DNA of 20,102 nt from JAUXFS01 sp050329575 (GTDB taxonomy: Bacteria > Pseudomonadota > Alphaproteobacteria > Rhodospirillales > Defluviicoccaceae): positions 1 through 20,102 of the forward strand of contig JBHJOP010000059.1 in assembly GCA_050329575.1 (NCBI GenBank), read 5' to 3'. Position numbers and translations under genes: made by a program. Shown here one piece after another: positions 1-7,263 of this stretch. Within the stretch, counting starts at the first letter, position 1. The number at the start of each line of letters is the position of its first letter. The notes beneath the pieces are model-generated. The model was not told the origin of the DNA. It worked only from the letters and a program-made list of their open reading frames with translations, and searched no databases.

Positions 1-237
1 GCGCGCCGGCCCGTGCGCGGCGCGCGCCTTGGCGAGCGCCGCCTCCGTCGAGCCGGCGTCGGCGACATCGCAGACCGCGGCGACGCCGCCGATGGCGGCG
101 GCGACGGCTGCCGCCGCCGTCTCGTTGACGTCGAACACCGCCACCCGCGCCCCGGCGCCGGCCAACGCCCGCGCCGTCGCCTCGCCGAGCCCCGACCCCG
201 CCCCGGTGACGATTGCGGCAACGCCGTCGATGTCCAT
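1..237 (-). CDS. SDR family NAD(P)-dependent dehydrogenase, N-terminal part (3-hydroxyacyl-CoA dehydrogenase-like)
   Basis: The 79 visible residues start at an ATG (235-237) and run off the left edge, so the C-terminal two-thirds, including the YxxxK catalytic pair, is not visible. The N-terminus is a Rossmann fold with the SDR glycine motif TGAGSGLG (residues 11-18), then a strand ending in FDVNE. The Asp at residue 36 at the end of beta-2 favours NAD over NADP. The wording TGAGSGLGEATAR is typical of the HSD17B10-like 3-hydroxyacyl-CoA / 2-methyl-3-hydroxybutyryl-CoA dehydrogenases. A strong AGGAGGGAG ribosome binding site precedes the ATG. The gene is divergent from an acyl-CoA dehydrogenase, which supports a beta-oxidation or branched-chain role. 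The SDR family call is firm; the substrate is inference. Confidence 0.8.
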   Translation of the reverse strand, partial: MDIDGVAAIVTGAGSGLGEATARALAGAGARVAVFDVNETAAAAVAAAIGGVAAVCDVADAGSTEAALAKARAAHGPAR

Positions 238-334
238 GGCTCCCTCCTCCCGCGGTCGATTGGTCCCGCGGACCGTTATAGCAGAGCCCGGTCCCGATGG
301 TGACAGTCCCCTGCCCGCGGACGGTCGACGAAGA

Positions 335-360
335 GGCCACCCTCCTGTCGGAGGGTGGCC
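335..360. other. Perfect 11-bp inverted repeat (hairpin) with 4-nt loop
   Basis: The arm GGCCACCCTCC (335-345) is the exact reverse complement of 350-360, separated by TGTC. No T-tract follows on either strand, and the element lies between divergent genes. It is therefore not an intrinsic terminator for either neighbour. It could be an operator, a cruciform, or a 5'-leader structure. Confidence 0.6.
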
Positions 361-418
361 GCAAGGCGATGGGAGGCATGAGTTGATGGTGGCGATGGTT
401 GCCCGGCTCGATGTCACG

Positions 419-432
419 ATTGTGTGCACAAT
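419..432. promoter_or_regulatory. Inverted repeat ATTGTG-N2-CACAAT, operator-like
   Basis: Two 6-bp arms form a dyad with a 2-bp spacer. The dyad abuts the GTAAC direct repeat and sits 124 bp upstream of the acyl-CoA dehydrogenase ATG. The size and symmetry fit a dimeric repressor site. No regulator can be named from the sequence. Confidence 0.4.
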
Positions 433-448
433 GTAACGAATCGTAACC
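430..448 (+). promoter_or_regulatory. GTAAC-N5-GTAAC direct repeat, copy 1
   Basis: Two GTAAC boxes (433-437 and 443-447) are spaced one helical turn apart inside the 19-nt block AATGTAACGAATCGTAACC. A second copy with one mismatch lies at 1754-1772. Direct repeats with 10-bp phasing are the usual binding format of OmpR/PhoB-type response regulators, and one is encoded at 4062-4796. The link to that protein is inference. Confidence 0.5.
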
Positions 449-555
449 GCTGGCGTTTTCTGCGCCGTTGCCCGTTGGCGACGGCGCTTGATTTCGGGAG
501 ACCCGCCGTCGAAAACGGATGCAGCGGCAACGCGCCGCAGGAGAGGAGAGCGGGG

Positions 556-1689
556 ATGCGGTTGACCGAAGAGCAGACGATGATCCGCGACATGGCGCGC
601 GCGTTCGCCCGCGAGCGGCTCGCTCCCCACGCCGCCGAATGGAGCCGCACCCGGACCTTCCCGACAGCGGCGATCGCCGAGATGGGCGCGCTCGGCCTGA
701 TGGGCATGCTGATCCCCGAGGCGTGGGGCGGCGCCGGTGCCGATCACGTCGCCTATGCCCTCGCCATCGAGGAGATCGCCGCCGGCGACGGCGCCTGCTC
801 GACCATCGTCAGCGTTCAGAGCCTCGCCAGCATGTGCATCCACGGCTTCGGTACCGAAGCCCAGAAGGAGCGGTTCCTGAGGCCCCTGGCGTCGGGCGCG
901 TGGGTCGGCGCGTTCTGCCTCAGCGAGCCGCAGGCCGGATCGGAGGCCGCCAACCTGCGCACCCGGGCGGTGCGCGATGGTGATCATTACGTGCTCGACG
1001 GCGTCAAGCAGTTCATCACCTCGGGCAAGACCGCCCAAGTGGCGGTGGTGTTCGCGGTCACCGATCCCGGCGCCGGCGCCAAGGGCATCACCGCGTTCAT
1101 CGTTCCCACCGACACCCCCGGCTACCGGGTGACCCGCATCGAAGAGAAGATGGGCCAGCACGCCTCAGACACCGCCCAGATCGCCTTCGACGATCTGCGG
1201 CTCGCCGCCGACTGTCGGCTCGGCGCCGAGGGCGAGGGCTACCGCATCGCGCTCGCCAACCTGGAAGGCGGGCGGATCGGCATCGCCGCCCAGTCGGTCG
1301 GGATGGCGCGGGCCGCCTACGAGGCCGCCCTCGCCTATGCCAAGGACCGCGTCGCCTTCGGCAGGCCGATCATCGAGCACCAGGCGGTGGCGTTCCGTCT
1401 CGCCGACATGGCGGTCGGCATCGACGCCGCGCGGCTGATGGTGTTGCGCGCCGCCCTGTTGCGGGACACCGGCCTTCCGTGCCTGAAGGAGGCGTCGATG
1501 GCCAAGCTGCTCGCCTCGGAGACCGCCGAACGGGTCTGTTCGGCGGCGATTCAGATCCTCGGCGGTTACGGCTACCTCAGCGACTTCCCCGTCGAGCGCA
1601 TCTACCGCGACGTCCGGGTGGCGCAGATCTACGAAGGCACCTCGGACGTCCAGCGGATCGTCATCAGCCGCGCCATCGCCACCGAATGA
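556..1689 (+). CDS. Acyl-CoA dehydrogenase (short/branched-chain, isobutyryl-CoA dehydrogenase-like)
   Basis: FAD-dependent enzyme of 377 residues, the normal length for the family, expected to oxidise an acyl-CoA to its trans-2-enoyl form and pass electrons to ETF. Visible hallmarks are the first signature FCLSEPQAGSEA (about residues 120-131), the KQFITSG stretch following it, the Arg-rich FAD segment AKDRVAFGRPI, and the C-terminal IYEGTSDVQR. The Glu at residue 360 of that last motif is the expected catalytic base, as in short- and medium-chain enzymes. The ATG at 556 is chosen because GGAGAGGAG lies just upstream and the product then starts with the standard MRLTEEQTMIRD. The gene is divergent from an SDR dehydrogenase and followed by a terminator at 1772. 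Valine or leucine catabolism is plausible; chain-length specificity cannot be read. Confidence 0.9.
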   Translation: MRLTEEQTMIRDMARAFARERLAPHAAEWSRTRTFPTAAIAEMGALGLMGMLIPEAWGGAGADHVAYALAIEEIAAGDGACSTIVSVQSLASMCIHGFGTEAQKERFLRPLASGAWVGAFCLSEPQAGSEAANLRTRAVRDGDHYVLDGVKQFITSGKTAQVAVVFAVTDPGAGAKGITAFIVPTDTPGYRVTRIEEKMGQHASDTAQIAFDDLRLAADCRLGAEGEGYRIALANLEGGRIGIAAQSVGMARAAYEAALAYAKDRVAFGRPIIEHQAVAFRLADMAVGIDAARLMVLRAALLRDTGLPCLKEASMAKLLASETAERVCSAAIQILGGYGYLSDFPVERIYRDVRVAQIYEGTSDVQRIVISRAIATE

Positions 1690-1753
1690 GTGGTCGACGG
1701 ATTGCCGCAAGCAACAGGCGTGACTGCTCGTTTCTGTGACGAACTATTCGGCG

Positions 1754-1772
1754 AATGTAACGAATTGTAACC
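1754..1772 (+). promoter_or_regulatory. GTAAC-N5-GTAAC direct repeat, copy 2
   Basis: The block AATGTAACGAATTGTAACC differs from the copy at 430-448 at a single position. The two TGTAAC boxes (1756-1761, 1766-1771) are exactly 10 bp apart. It lies about 62-77 bp upstream of the transcription start predicted from the promoter at 1798-1826. That is a position typical for an activator of the kinase gene. Confidence 0.5.
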
Positions 1773-1799
1773 CGAGGTCGAACCCTCGGCTTTCTTTTT
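1772..1799 (+). terminator. Rho-independent terminator after acyl-CoA dehydrogenase
   Basis: The stem CCGAGG (1772-1777) / CCTCGG (1784-1789) has a 6-nt loop and is followed by CTTTCTTTTT. The stem is short but the T-tract is clear in an otherwise GC-rich region. It would end transcription of the gene that stops at 1689. Confidence 0.6.
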
Positions 1800-1826
1800 G
1801 CTCCTCGCTTCGACTCTTCCTATGAT
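1798..1826 (+). promoter_or_regulatory. Candidate sigma-70 promoter for the hybrid histidine kinase
   Basis: A -35 box TTGCTC (1798-1803) is followed by a 17-bp spacer and a -10 box TATGAT (1821-1826). The predicted start is near 1833, about 63 nt before the kinase ATG. The -35 box overlaps the T-tract of the preceding terminator. Confidence 0.4.
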
Positions 1827-1895
1827 TGGAGGATCGGTAACGTGGCGTGATGCAACGGGGCCACGCGCCCGGCGAATAAGCGTCTGGGACGAAAA

Positions 1896-3929
1896 ATGAG
1901 ACCGGAACCTTCGAGCGACGCGGACTCCTACGCCCTGCTCCAGGCCGGGCTGGACCACATCAACCAGGGCTTCTCGGTGTTCGACCGCCACTTGCGGTTG
2001 ATCGGCTGGAACCAGAAGTTCCTCGAACTCCTGGACTTCCCCGACTGGATCGCCTACCGCGGGGCGCCGTTCGAGACGCTGATCCGCTTCAACGCCGAGC
2101 GCGGCGAGTACGGTCCGGGGGTGGTCGAGACGCAGGTCGCGGAACGCGTGGCCCAGGCGCGACGGTTCGAGCCGCATGCCTTCGAACGCACCCGACCGAC
2201 CGGCGAGATTCTGGCGATCCGCGGCGAGCCATTGCCGGAAGGCGGGTTCGTGACCGTCTACACCGACGTCACCGAACAGCGGCACTACGAGCGCCTGATC
2301 CGCGAGCAGAACGAGGAACTGGAGCGGCGAGTTCGGGCGCGCACCGCGGATCTCTATGCCACCCACGACCAGCTGCTCGATGCCATCGCCAAACAGAAGG
2401 ATATCGCCGAGGCGCTCAGCGTCAGCGAGTCGCGGCTGCAACTGATCATCGACCGGGTCCCGGCCGGGATCGCCTACTGGGACAAAGACGCCCAGTGCCT
2501 GTTCGCCAACAGGCGATTTGCGGGGGCCTACGGCCTGCGCAAGGAGGAATGCATCGGCCGCCCGGCCATCGAGGTGGTCGGCGCGGCGACACTCGGCGAG
2601 TTGCAGGGGCACATCGACCGGGTCCTGGACGGCGAGAGCGTCACCTTCGAATACGAGACGGTGGTGGCGCGCGGCCGACAGGCGATGGTGCGCACCACGC
2701 TGATTCCGGAGATCAACGAGCACGGCGAGGTCGCCGGCTTCTTCATTCTCTCGCTCGACATCACCCGCCAGAAGAGGGCGGAGGCGGCGATCCTGCAGGC
2801 CGAGAAGATGGAGGCGATCGGCCAGCTGTCGAGCGGCATCGCCCATGACTTCAACAACCTGCTCACCGTCGTGCTCGGCAATCTGATCCCCTTCCGCGAA
2901 CGCCACGGCGACGCCGACGACCGGCGGGACTTCCTCGATCCGGCGATCGAGGCGGCTCGCAAGGGCGCCAAGCTGACAGACCGGCTGCTCAGCTTCGCCC
3001 GCCGTCAGCCACAGTCGCGCCAGCCGGTGGACGTCGAGGACCTGGTCGCCGGCATGGTACGGCTGTTCCGCCGGTCGCTGCCGAGCGACATCGAGATCGT
3101 CACCGCCACCGGCGGCCAACCGTACCCGGCGCTGGTCGATCCCCATCAGCTGGAGAACGCGCTTCTCAACCTCGCCCTCAACGCCCGCGATGCGATGCCG
3201 AAGGGCGGCCGTCTCGCCTTCGAGACCACGTTCCTCACCGTTCCGGCCCACGCCGCACCGGAGTACGACATCGTGCCCGGCGACTACGTCCGGATCAGCG
3301 TCCACGACACCGGCACCGGCATCGATCCGACGATCCAGGCGCGGGTGTTCGAGCCGTTCTTCACCACCAAGCAGGGCGAGGGTGGCAGCGGCCTCGGCCT
3401 CAGCATGGTCTACGGGTTCGTCAAGCAGTCCCAGGGGGCGATCCGGATCGGGGGCGGCCCCGGTGGCCGGGGAACCGAGGTTGTGATCCTGCTGCCGCGC
3501 GCCGTCGGTGCCGACGACCGCGCCGCGCCCGCCGGGCCGGCCAGCCGCTTCCGGGCGCCGGAGACCGACCTTCTGCTGCTCGTCGAAGACAACGAGCAGG
3601 TCCGCGCGGTGGTGCGCCGGCAACTGACCGACCTCGGCTACCGACTGGTGGAGGCCGCCGACGCCGAGGAGGCACTCGAGCTGCTGCGGAACGTCCCGGA
3701 CTTCACGCTGCTGGTTTCCGACATCGTGATGCCGGGACCGATGACCGGCATCGAACTCGGCAATCGGGCCAAGGCCTTGAAGCCGTCTCTGAGGATCATT
3801 CTGATGACCGGCTACGCGGGCCGCGACCGGACCCGCGATTTCGACCGCTGCCCGTTCCTCGTTCTGCGCAAGCCGTTCGATCCGGAACAGCTGGTGGCGG
3901 CGCTGCGGCGCGACAGCCTCGTCGCCTGA
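1896..3929 (+). CDS. Soluble PAS-PAS hybrid histidine kinase with C-terminal receiver
   Basis: A 677-residue sensor kinase with no membrane segment, so it should sense a cytoplasmic signal. Domain order: PAS_7-like domain (about 10-128, with NQGFSVFD and YTDVTEQ); a charged coiled-coil linker (130-178); a second PAS (about 180-295, ending LSLDITRQ); a HisKA-type dimerisation helix with phospho-acceptor H317 in GIAHDFNNLL; an HATPase domain with N-box NALLNLALNARDAM (421-434), G1 box DTGTGID (471-477), FEPFFTTK, and G2 box GSGLGLSMVYG (497-507). The receiver (about 559-675) has acidic DN at 565-566, phospho-acceptor D609 in SDIVMPG, T638 and K659. All catalytic residues are present. The ATG at 1896 has a weak GGGACG upstream. 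An OmpR-type regulator follows on the same strand 132 bp downstream. The ligand of the PAS domains is unknown. Confidence 0.92.
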   Translation: MRPEPSSDADSYALLQAGLDHINQGFSVFDRHLRLIGWNQKFLELLDFPDWIAYRGAPFETLIRFNAERGEYGPGVVETQVAERVAQARRFEPHAFERTRPTGEILAIRGEPLPEGGFVTVYTDVTEQRHYERLIREQNEELERRVRARTADLYATHDQLLDAIAKQKDIAEALSVSESRLQLIIDRVPAGIAYWDKDAQCLFANRRFAGAYGLRKEECIGRPAIEVVGAATLGELQGHIDRVLDGESVTFEYETVVARGRQAMVRTTLIPEINEHGEVAGFFILSLDITRQKRAEAAILQAEKMEAIGQLSSGIAHDFNNLLTVVLGNLIPFRERHGDADDRRDFLDPAIEAARKGAKLTDRLLSFARRQPQSRQPVDVEDLVAGMVRLFRRSLPSDIEIVTATGGQPYPALVDPHQLENALLNLALNARDAMPKGGRLAFETTFLTVPAHAAPEYDIVPGDYVRISVHDTGTGIDPTIQARVFEPFFTTKQGEGGSGLGLSMVYGFVKQSQGAIRIGGGPGGRGTEVVILLPRAVGADDRAAPAGPASRFRAPETDLLLLVEDNEQVRAVVRRQLTDLGYRLVEAADAEEALELLRNVPDFTLLVSDIVMPGPMTGIELGNRAKALKPSLRIILMTGYAGRDRTRDFDRCPFLVLRKPFDPEQLVAALRRDSLVA

Positions 3930-4061
3930 CCGGCATTCGCCGACCCTTCAAAAAGGCGCCCGCCCGCCGTATGGTCGATGGTTCGGACCGCGGCGGCCTG
4001 CTCTCGCCTTGCCTGGCAGGCGGCTGCGGACAGCCATCCGCCGATACCGCGGTGGGGAGCG

Positions 4062-4796
4062 ATGACCATCAAGGACCAGCAGATATTCGTCCTCGAGGAT
4101 CAACCGGAAGTCGGTCGCCTGGTGTGCCGGGCGCTCGAGGACCACGGCTACAGGACCGAACTGTTCGGCCGCGCCGGCGATTTCCAGCGACGGCTTCGGA
4201 CTCGGCGGCCAACCCTCTGCATCATCGACCTCGGACTGCCGGACGACGACGGCCTTCACGTCGTTCGCGATCTGCAGGCGCGCCACGACATCCCGGTGAT
4301 CATCATGACCGGCCGCGGAACGGTCGTCGACCGGGTGCTCGGGCTGGAACTCGGCGCCGACGACTACGTGGTCAAACCGTTCGACCCGCGCGAACTGGTC
4401 GCCCGCGTCCATGCGGTGCTCCGCCGCAGCTCGGGCGAGGGCGGCGGCGAATCGCACCAGGGCAGCGACATCGCCAGGTTCGGGCCATGGACCTTCGACT
4501 ACGACATCCATGCGCTGATCGGCCCCGACGGCCGGCAGACCGAATTGAGCGCCGCCGAGGCGCAGCTTTTGCTGGCGTTCACCCGCGCCCCCAACCGCAT
4601 CCTGTCACGCGATTCGCTGCTCGGCCTCAAGGGTGCCGACGAACGCTCGCCATTCGACCGCAGCATCGACGTGCGGATTTCGCGGTTGCGCCAGAAGATC
4701 GAGAAGGACCCCAAGAACCCGCAGATCATCAAGACCGTCTACGGAACCGGCTACATGTTCGCGGCCAGGGTCGAGTGGATCGCGCGGACCGGCTGA
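4062..4796 (+). CDS. OmpR/PhoB-family response regulator
   Basis: A 244-residue two-domain regulator. The receiver (about 7-118) has acidic residues E12-D13, phospho-acceptor D56 in IIDLGLPDDDG, T83 in IIMTGRG, and K105 in DYVVKPFDPREL. The C-terminal winged helix (about 140-238) shows the recognition-helix pattern SIDVRISRLRQKIEKDP and the closing YGTGYMF, both diagnostic of OmpR/PhoB DNA-binding domains. An in-frame ATG at 3978 would add 28 residues of low-complexity sequence. The ATG at 4062 is preferred because GGTGGGGA precedes it and the receiver then starts normally. It follows the hybrid kinase and is the likely partner. The GTAAC direct repeats at 430 and 1754 have the phasing expected for this class. 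The stop lies 10 bp from the convergent decarboxylase gene. Confidence 0.92.
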   Translation: MTIKDQQIFVLEDQPEVGRLVCRALEDHGYRTELFGRAGDFQRRLRTRRPTLCIIDLGLPDDDGLHVVRDLQARHDIPVIIMTGRGTVVDRVLGLELGADDYVVKPFDPRELVARVHAVLRRSSGEGGGESHQGSDIARFGPWTFDYDIHALIGPDGRQTELSAAEAQLLLAFTRAPNRILSRDSLLGLKGADERSPFDRSIDVRISRLRQKIEKDPKNPQIIKTVYGTGYMFAARVEWIARTG

Positions 4797-4806
4797 GCGG
4801 CGTTCG

Positions 4807-6093
4807 CTAGGGCGCGATCGTCGCCGCGACGATCCGCTCCAGGCTCTCCTGGTCGCGGAACACCTCGAAGCGCACCGTGCCGCCCGAGCCGACGCGAAAT
4901 CCGTAGACGGCGATTAGCGGCAGGCTGTTGTAGGAGAACGGCGTCGAGAAGTAGTAGGCGCCGGTGTCGTGGACGACCACCAGATCGCCGGGCTCGAGTC
5001 GCGGCAGCAGCCGGCTGTGCGCGATCACGTCACCGGCGAAGCAGCAGGGGCCGGCGACGTCCTGCAGCACCTTCTCTTCCTCCTTCGCCCGCCCTCGGGA
5101 GTCGGCGGCGCTGATGCGGATCGCCCACAGGTCGGGCATGAACACCGTCCGGGTGGCGGTCTGCGCGCCGACGTGGGTGATGGCGATGTTCCGGTCGCCG
5201 GCGGTCTTGGTGTATTCGACGCGCGCGACCATGAACCCGTTCTTGGCGAGGACCGAGCGGCCGAACTCGGTGACGATGCGGAACCGCCCGGAGAACAGCG
5301 CCGGGACCCCGGCCCGCAGGCTGTCGCCGTACTCGGCGAACGTCGGCCGCACCTCGTCGCTCTCGAAGTTGACCGGCAGGCCGCCGCCGATGTCGACGAT
5401 GTGTACCTGGCGACGGCCGGCGACGGCATTGACCTCCTCGGCGAAGGCGGCGACCCGGGCAACGCCGTGGACGATCAGTTCGAACGGGCATCCCTGGGAG
5501 CCGACATGGGTGTGCACGCTGGTCAGCCACGGATGGGCGACATAGGCCTCGATCAACTGCTGGCGGAAATCGTCGAGGCCGACCCCGAACTTGGACGTGC
5601 GGGTGGCGGTGCTCATCGGGGCGATCGCGCCGACGCCGACCTGCGGATTGATGCGGAAGCCCACCACCGAACGGGATCCGCCCGTCTGCCATGCGCTCCG
5701 GACGCGCTCGAACTCCTGGAAGTTGTCGATGTTGAGGGCGATGCCCTGCTTGAGCGCAAAGCGAATGTCCGCCCCGGTCTTGGCCGGCGAATCGAAGACG
5801 ATGCGGTCGGCCGCAAAGCCCGCGACGAGGGCCTGGCGGAGTTCGCCGGCGCTGGCCACCTCGCACCCCATCCCTTGGGCGCGCACCAGCCGCAGAACGG
5901 CATCGAGGCAGTTGGCCTTGGCGGCGAAGGTGTGGATGGCATCCCCGGGAAACGCCTGCTTCAGCGCCGCGATGGTCCGTTCGATGCCCTCGATGTCGAG
6001 AAACCCGGCGACCAAGCGCTCCTCGTCGAGGAGACCTTGGTCCACCGCCGCTCTGATGACCGCCTGCTTGCGGGCCGAAAGTCCGTCGTCCAT
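4807..6093 (-). CDS. Fold-type III PLP-dependent decarboxylase, diaminopimelate decarboxylase-like
   Basis: A 428-residue alanine-racemase-fold enzyme. Visible features: PLP-binding lysine K59 in FAAKAN; HTHVGSQG (194-201); the phosphate-binding loop GGGLP (236-240); EFGR (276-279), where most relatives have EPGR; the GPCCFAGD segment (348-355) carrying the partner-subunit Cys and Asp; and DTGAYYF (376-382) with the conserved Tyr. The fit to LysA-like decarboxylases is good. However, the YNSRP motif of diaminopimelate decarboxylases reads YNSLP here, so the substrate may be another basic amino acid. The ATG at 6093 is preferred, with GGAG 9 nt upstream; a TTG at 6138 would add 15 residues. 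No lysine-pathway gene is adjacent. It is convergent with the response regulator. Confidence 0.85.
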   Translation of the reverse strand: MDDGLSARKQAVIRAAVDQGLLDEERLVAGFLDIEGIERTIAALKQAFPGDAIHTFAAKANCLDAVLRLVRAQGMGCEVASAGELRQALVAGFAADRIVFDSPAKTGADIRFALKQGIALNIDNFQEFERVRSAWQTGGSRSVVGFRINPQVGVGAIAPMSTATRTSKFGVGLDDFRQQLIEAYVAHPWLTSVHTHVGSQGCPFELIVHGVARVAAFAEEVNAVAGRRQVHIVDIGGGLPVNFESDEVRPTFAEYGDSLRAGVPALFSGRFRIVTEFGRSVLAKNGFMVARVEYTKTAGDRNIAITHVGAQTATRTVFMPDLWAIRISAADSRGRAKEEEKVLQDVAGPCCFAGDVIAHSRLLPRLEPGDLVVVHDTGAYYFSTPFSYNSLPLIAVYGFRVGSGGTVRFEVFRDQESLERIVAATIAP

Positions 6094-6171
6094 CGGTCGC
6101 TGCTCCGCCGCGCACGTCCGCAGCTTGGGCGCGCGCAAGCGCTCTTACACCCGGGCGTTCGGCCGCTGGCA

Positions 6172-6201
6172 ACAAAAAAAAGGCGGCCCCGCAGGGCCGC
6201 C
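6172..6201 (-). terminator. Rho-independent terminator of VPLPA-CTERM gene 1
   Basis: On the minus strand, the stem GGCGGCCC / GGGCCGCC (8 bp, 4-nt loop; plus-strand arms 6182-6189 and 6194-6201) is followed by eight T (6174-6181). It lies 34 bp after the stop codon of the gene ending at 6236. It is a textbook intrinsic terminator. Confidence 0.9.
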
Positions 6202-6235
6202 CGGAACTCCCGATGTCGATGCCGCTGATCGGCGA

Positions 6236-7009
6236 TCAGGCGGCCGCCCGGCGGCGCCGGGTGTAGCCGACGCCGAGCATGGCGAGCAGGCCGGAGCCGA
6301 ACAGCCACACCGCGCCCGGCAACGGGATCGGCACGCCCTTGACGCCGGCGACCGAGAAGTCGTTGCAGTTCTGGGTCGCGCCGCACGCGGCCCCGAGGTC
6401 CGGCGCCGAGAAGGTGATCGAGGTGATCAGGTCGACGTCCAGCCCCTGCGCGATCAGGTCGGCGGCAGTGACGACCAGCGCCCCGACCCGGTCGCCGCCG
6501 GTGGCGGTGGCGAAGAACGAGCCGGTGACGCCGTTGATGGTGATGTCCGCCTGCTCGGTCCAGAACGGATCGTTGGTGACCGGATTGTTGGTGAACAGGT
6601 CGAGCAGGTAGATCTCGACGATGCTCGCCGGCACCGCCCACGACAGCGTGATCGACTGGTTCGGCTGGGTGATCTCGTCGTCGCCGACGCCGAAGCCGTC
6701 GAAGTCGCAGGCCAGCGGACCGCCGGCCCCGGCGCAGAACGTCGTCCCCGCCTGGGCGGCGGCGACCGCGGCGGCCGACGCCCCGAAGTAGGGGAACGGC
6801 TCGCCCTGGGTGATCGGGCTGACGCTGGCGACCGCGCTGACGGCGCCGAACCCCGGCAGGGCGGCGGTGGCGGTGTCGCCCGCCAGCGTCCAGACGGCGC
6901 CGTTGACGGTGGCGTCGATGGTCGCGGTCGACATCGCCATCGCGCTGCCGCCGCCGAGGGCCACCGCGGCGATCGCCGCCGCGCCGGCCAGAGATTTCGC
7001 AAGCCTCAT
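6236..7009 (-). CDS. VPLPA-CTERM sorting domain protein, paralogue 1
   Basis: A 257-residue exported protein with unknown function. It starts with a Sec signal peptide (basic MRLAK, hydrophobic Ala-rich core, cleavage near AMA at about residue 25). It ends with an exosortase sorting tail at residues 226-257: VPIPLPG, a hydrophobic helix WLFGSGLLAMLGVGY, and an RRRR cluster. Between them is a beta-rich domain with FDGFGVGDDEITQP, a pattern common in PEP-CTERM proteins, and four Cys shared with both downstream paralogues. By family knowledge the tail is cut by an exosortase (XrtD for VPLPA types) and the protein is released or anchored at the envelope; no exosortase lies in this window. The ATG at 7009 is preceded by AAGGAGGAGG. 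It has its own terminator. Confidence 0.9.
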   Translation of the reverse strand: MRLAKSLAGAAAIAAVALGGGSAMAMSTATIDATVNGAVWTLAGDTATAALPGFGAVSAVASVSPITQGEPFPYFGASAAAVAAAQAGTTFCAGAGGPLACDFDGFGVGDDEITQPNQSITLSWAVPASIVEIYLLDLFTNNPVTNDPFWTEQADITINGVTGSFFATATGGDRVGALVVTAADLIAQGLDVDLITSITFSAPDLGAACGATQNCNDFSVAGVKGVPIPLPGAVWLFGSGLLAMLGVGYTRRRRAAA

Positions 7010-7143
7010 GGTGTGTACCTCCTCCTTAAAAGCTCATTCCAGAAAGCTCACCCCCCACTACGGGCGCCCGCCATCCGGCATCGTGCTTCCGAAGCCCGAC
7101 ACCCGTTCGTTACGGGAACGGGATGATAGAACGAATCGGCGCC

Positions 7144-7176
7144 ATGCACAGCAAAAAAATTAACATTCGTTCATGG
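7144..7176 (-). promoter_or_regulatory. AT-rich upstream element of VPLPA gene 1, shared with gene 2 region
   Basis: An AT-rich block of 33 nt lies 135 bp before the ATG of paralogue 1. Aligned without gaps to 8357-8389, upstream of paralogue 2, about 22 of 33 positions match, including ATGCAC, AAAAA and TTAAC. It may carry promoter or regulator contacts. No clear -35/-10 pair was found. The level of match is only suggestive. Confidence 0.25.
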
Positions 7177-7200
7177 TGGCCGAAAGAGCCGACACAAAAG

Positions 7201-7233
7201 AATCAAAAAGGGGCGGCCCCGAAGGGCCGCCCC
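7201..7233 (-). terminator. Rho-independent terminator of VPLPA-CTERM gene 2
   Basis: On the minus strand, a 10-bp stem GGGGCGGCCC / GGGCCGCCCC has a TTCG tetraloop (arms 7210-7219 and 7224-7233) and is followed by TTTTTGATT. It starts 31 bp after the stop codon of the gene ending at 7264. It closely resembles the terminator at 6172-6201, consistent with duplication of gene plus terminator. Confidence 0.9.
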
Positions 7234-7263
7234 GGTCGCGAAACGAGAGGCCGACGCCGGCGA

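Larger units (their letters stand above)
238..555. other. Divergent intergenic control region between SDR and acyl-CoA dehydrogenase
   Basis: This 318-bp gene-free stretch holds three structured elements listed separately: a perfect 11-bp hairpin (335-360), an inverted repeat ATTGTG-TG-CACAAT (419-432), and a direct repeat of GTAAC boxes (433-447). Around 410-450 the base composition is more AT-rich than the flanks, as expected for a promoter or operator. I could not place a convincing -35/-10 pair for either gene. Confidence 0.6.

Noticed and set aside
335..360. Rho-independent terminator
   Set aside because: No T-tract on either strand and no gene ends nearby.
1629..3623. 664-codon open frame antisense to the hybrid kinase
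   Set aside because: It mirrors the kinase codons, has no domain or ribosome site, and the plus-strand gene has complete kinase motifs.
3978..4061. Upstream ATG extending the response regulator by 28 residues
   Set aside because: The added sequence precedes the normal receiver start and lacks a good ribosome site, whereas 4062 has one.
6094..6138. TTG start for the decarboxylase 15 codons upstream
   Set aside because: The extra residues do not look family-like, and the ATG at 6093 has a well-placed GGAG.
4969..6228. 419-codon plus-strand frame opposite the PLP decarboxylase
   Set aside because: Shadow frame; the PLP-enzyme motifs are all on the minus strand.
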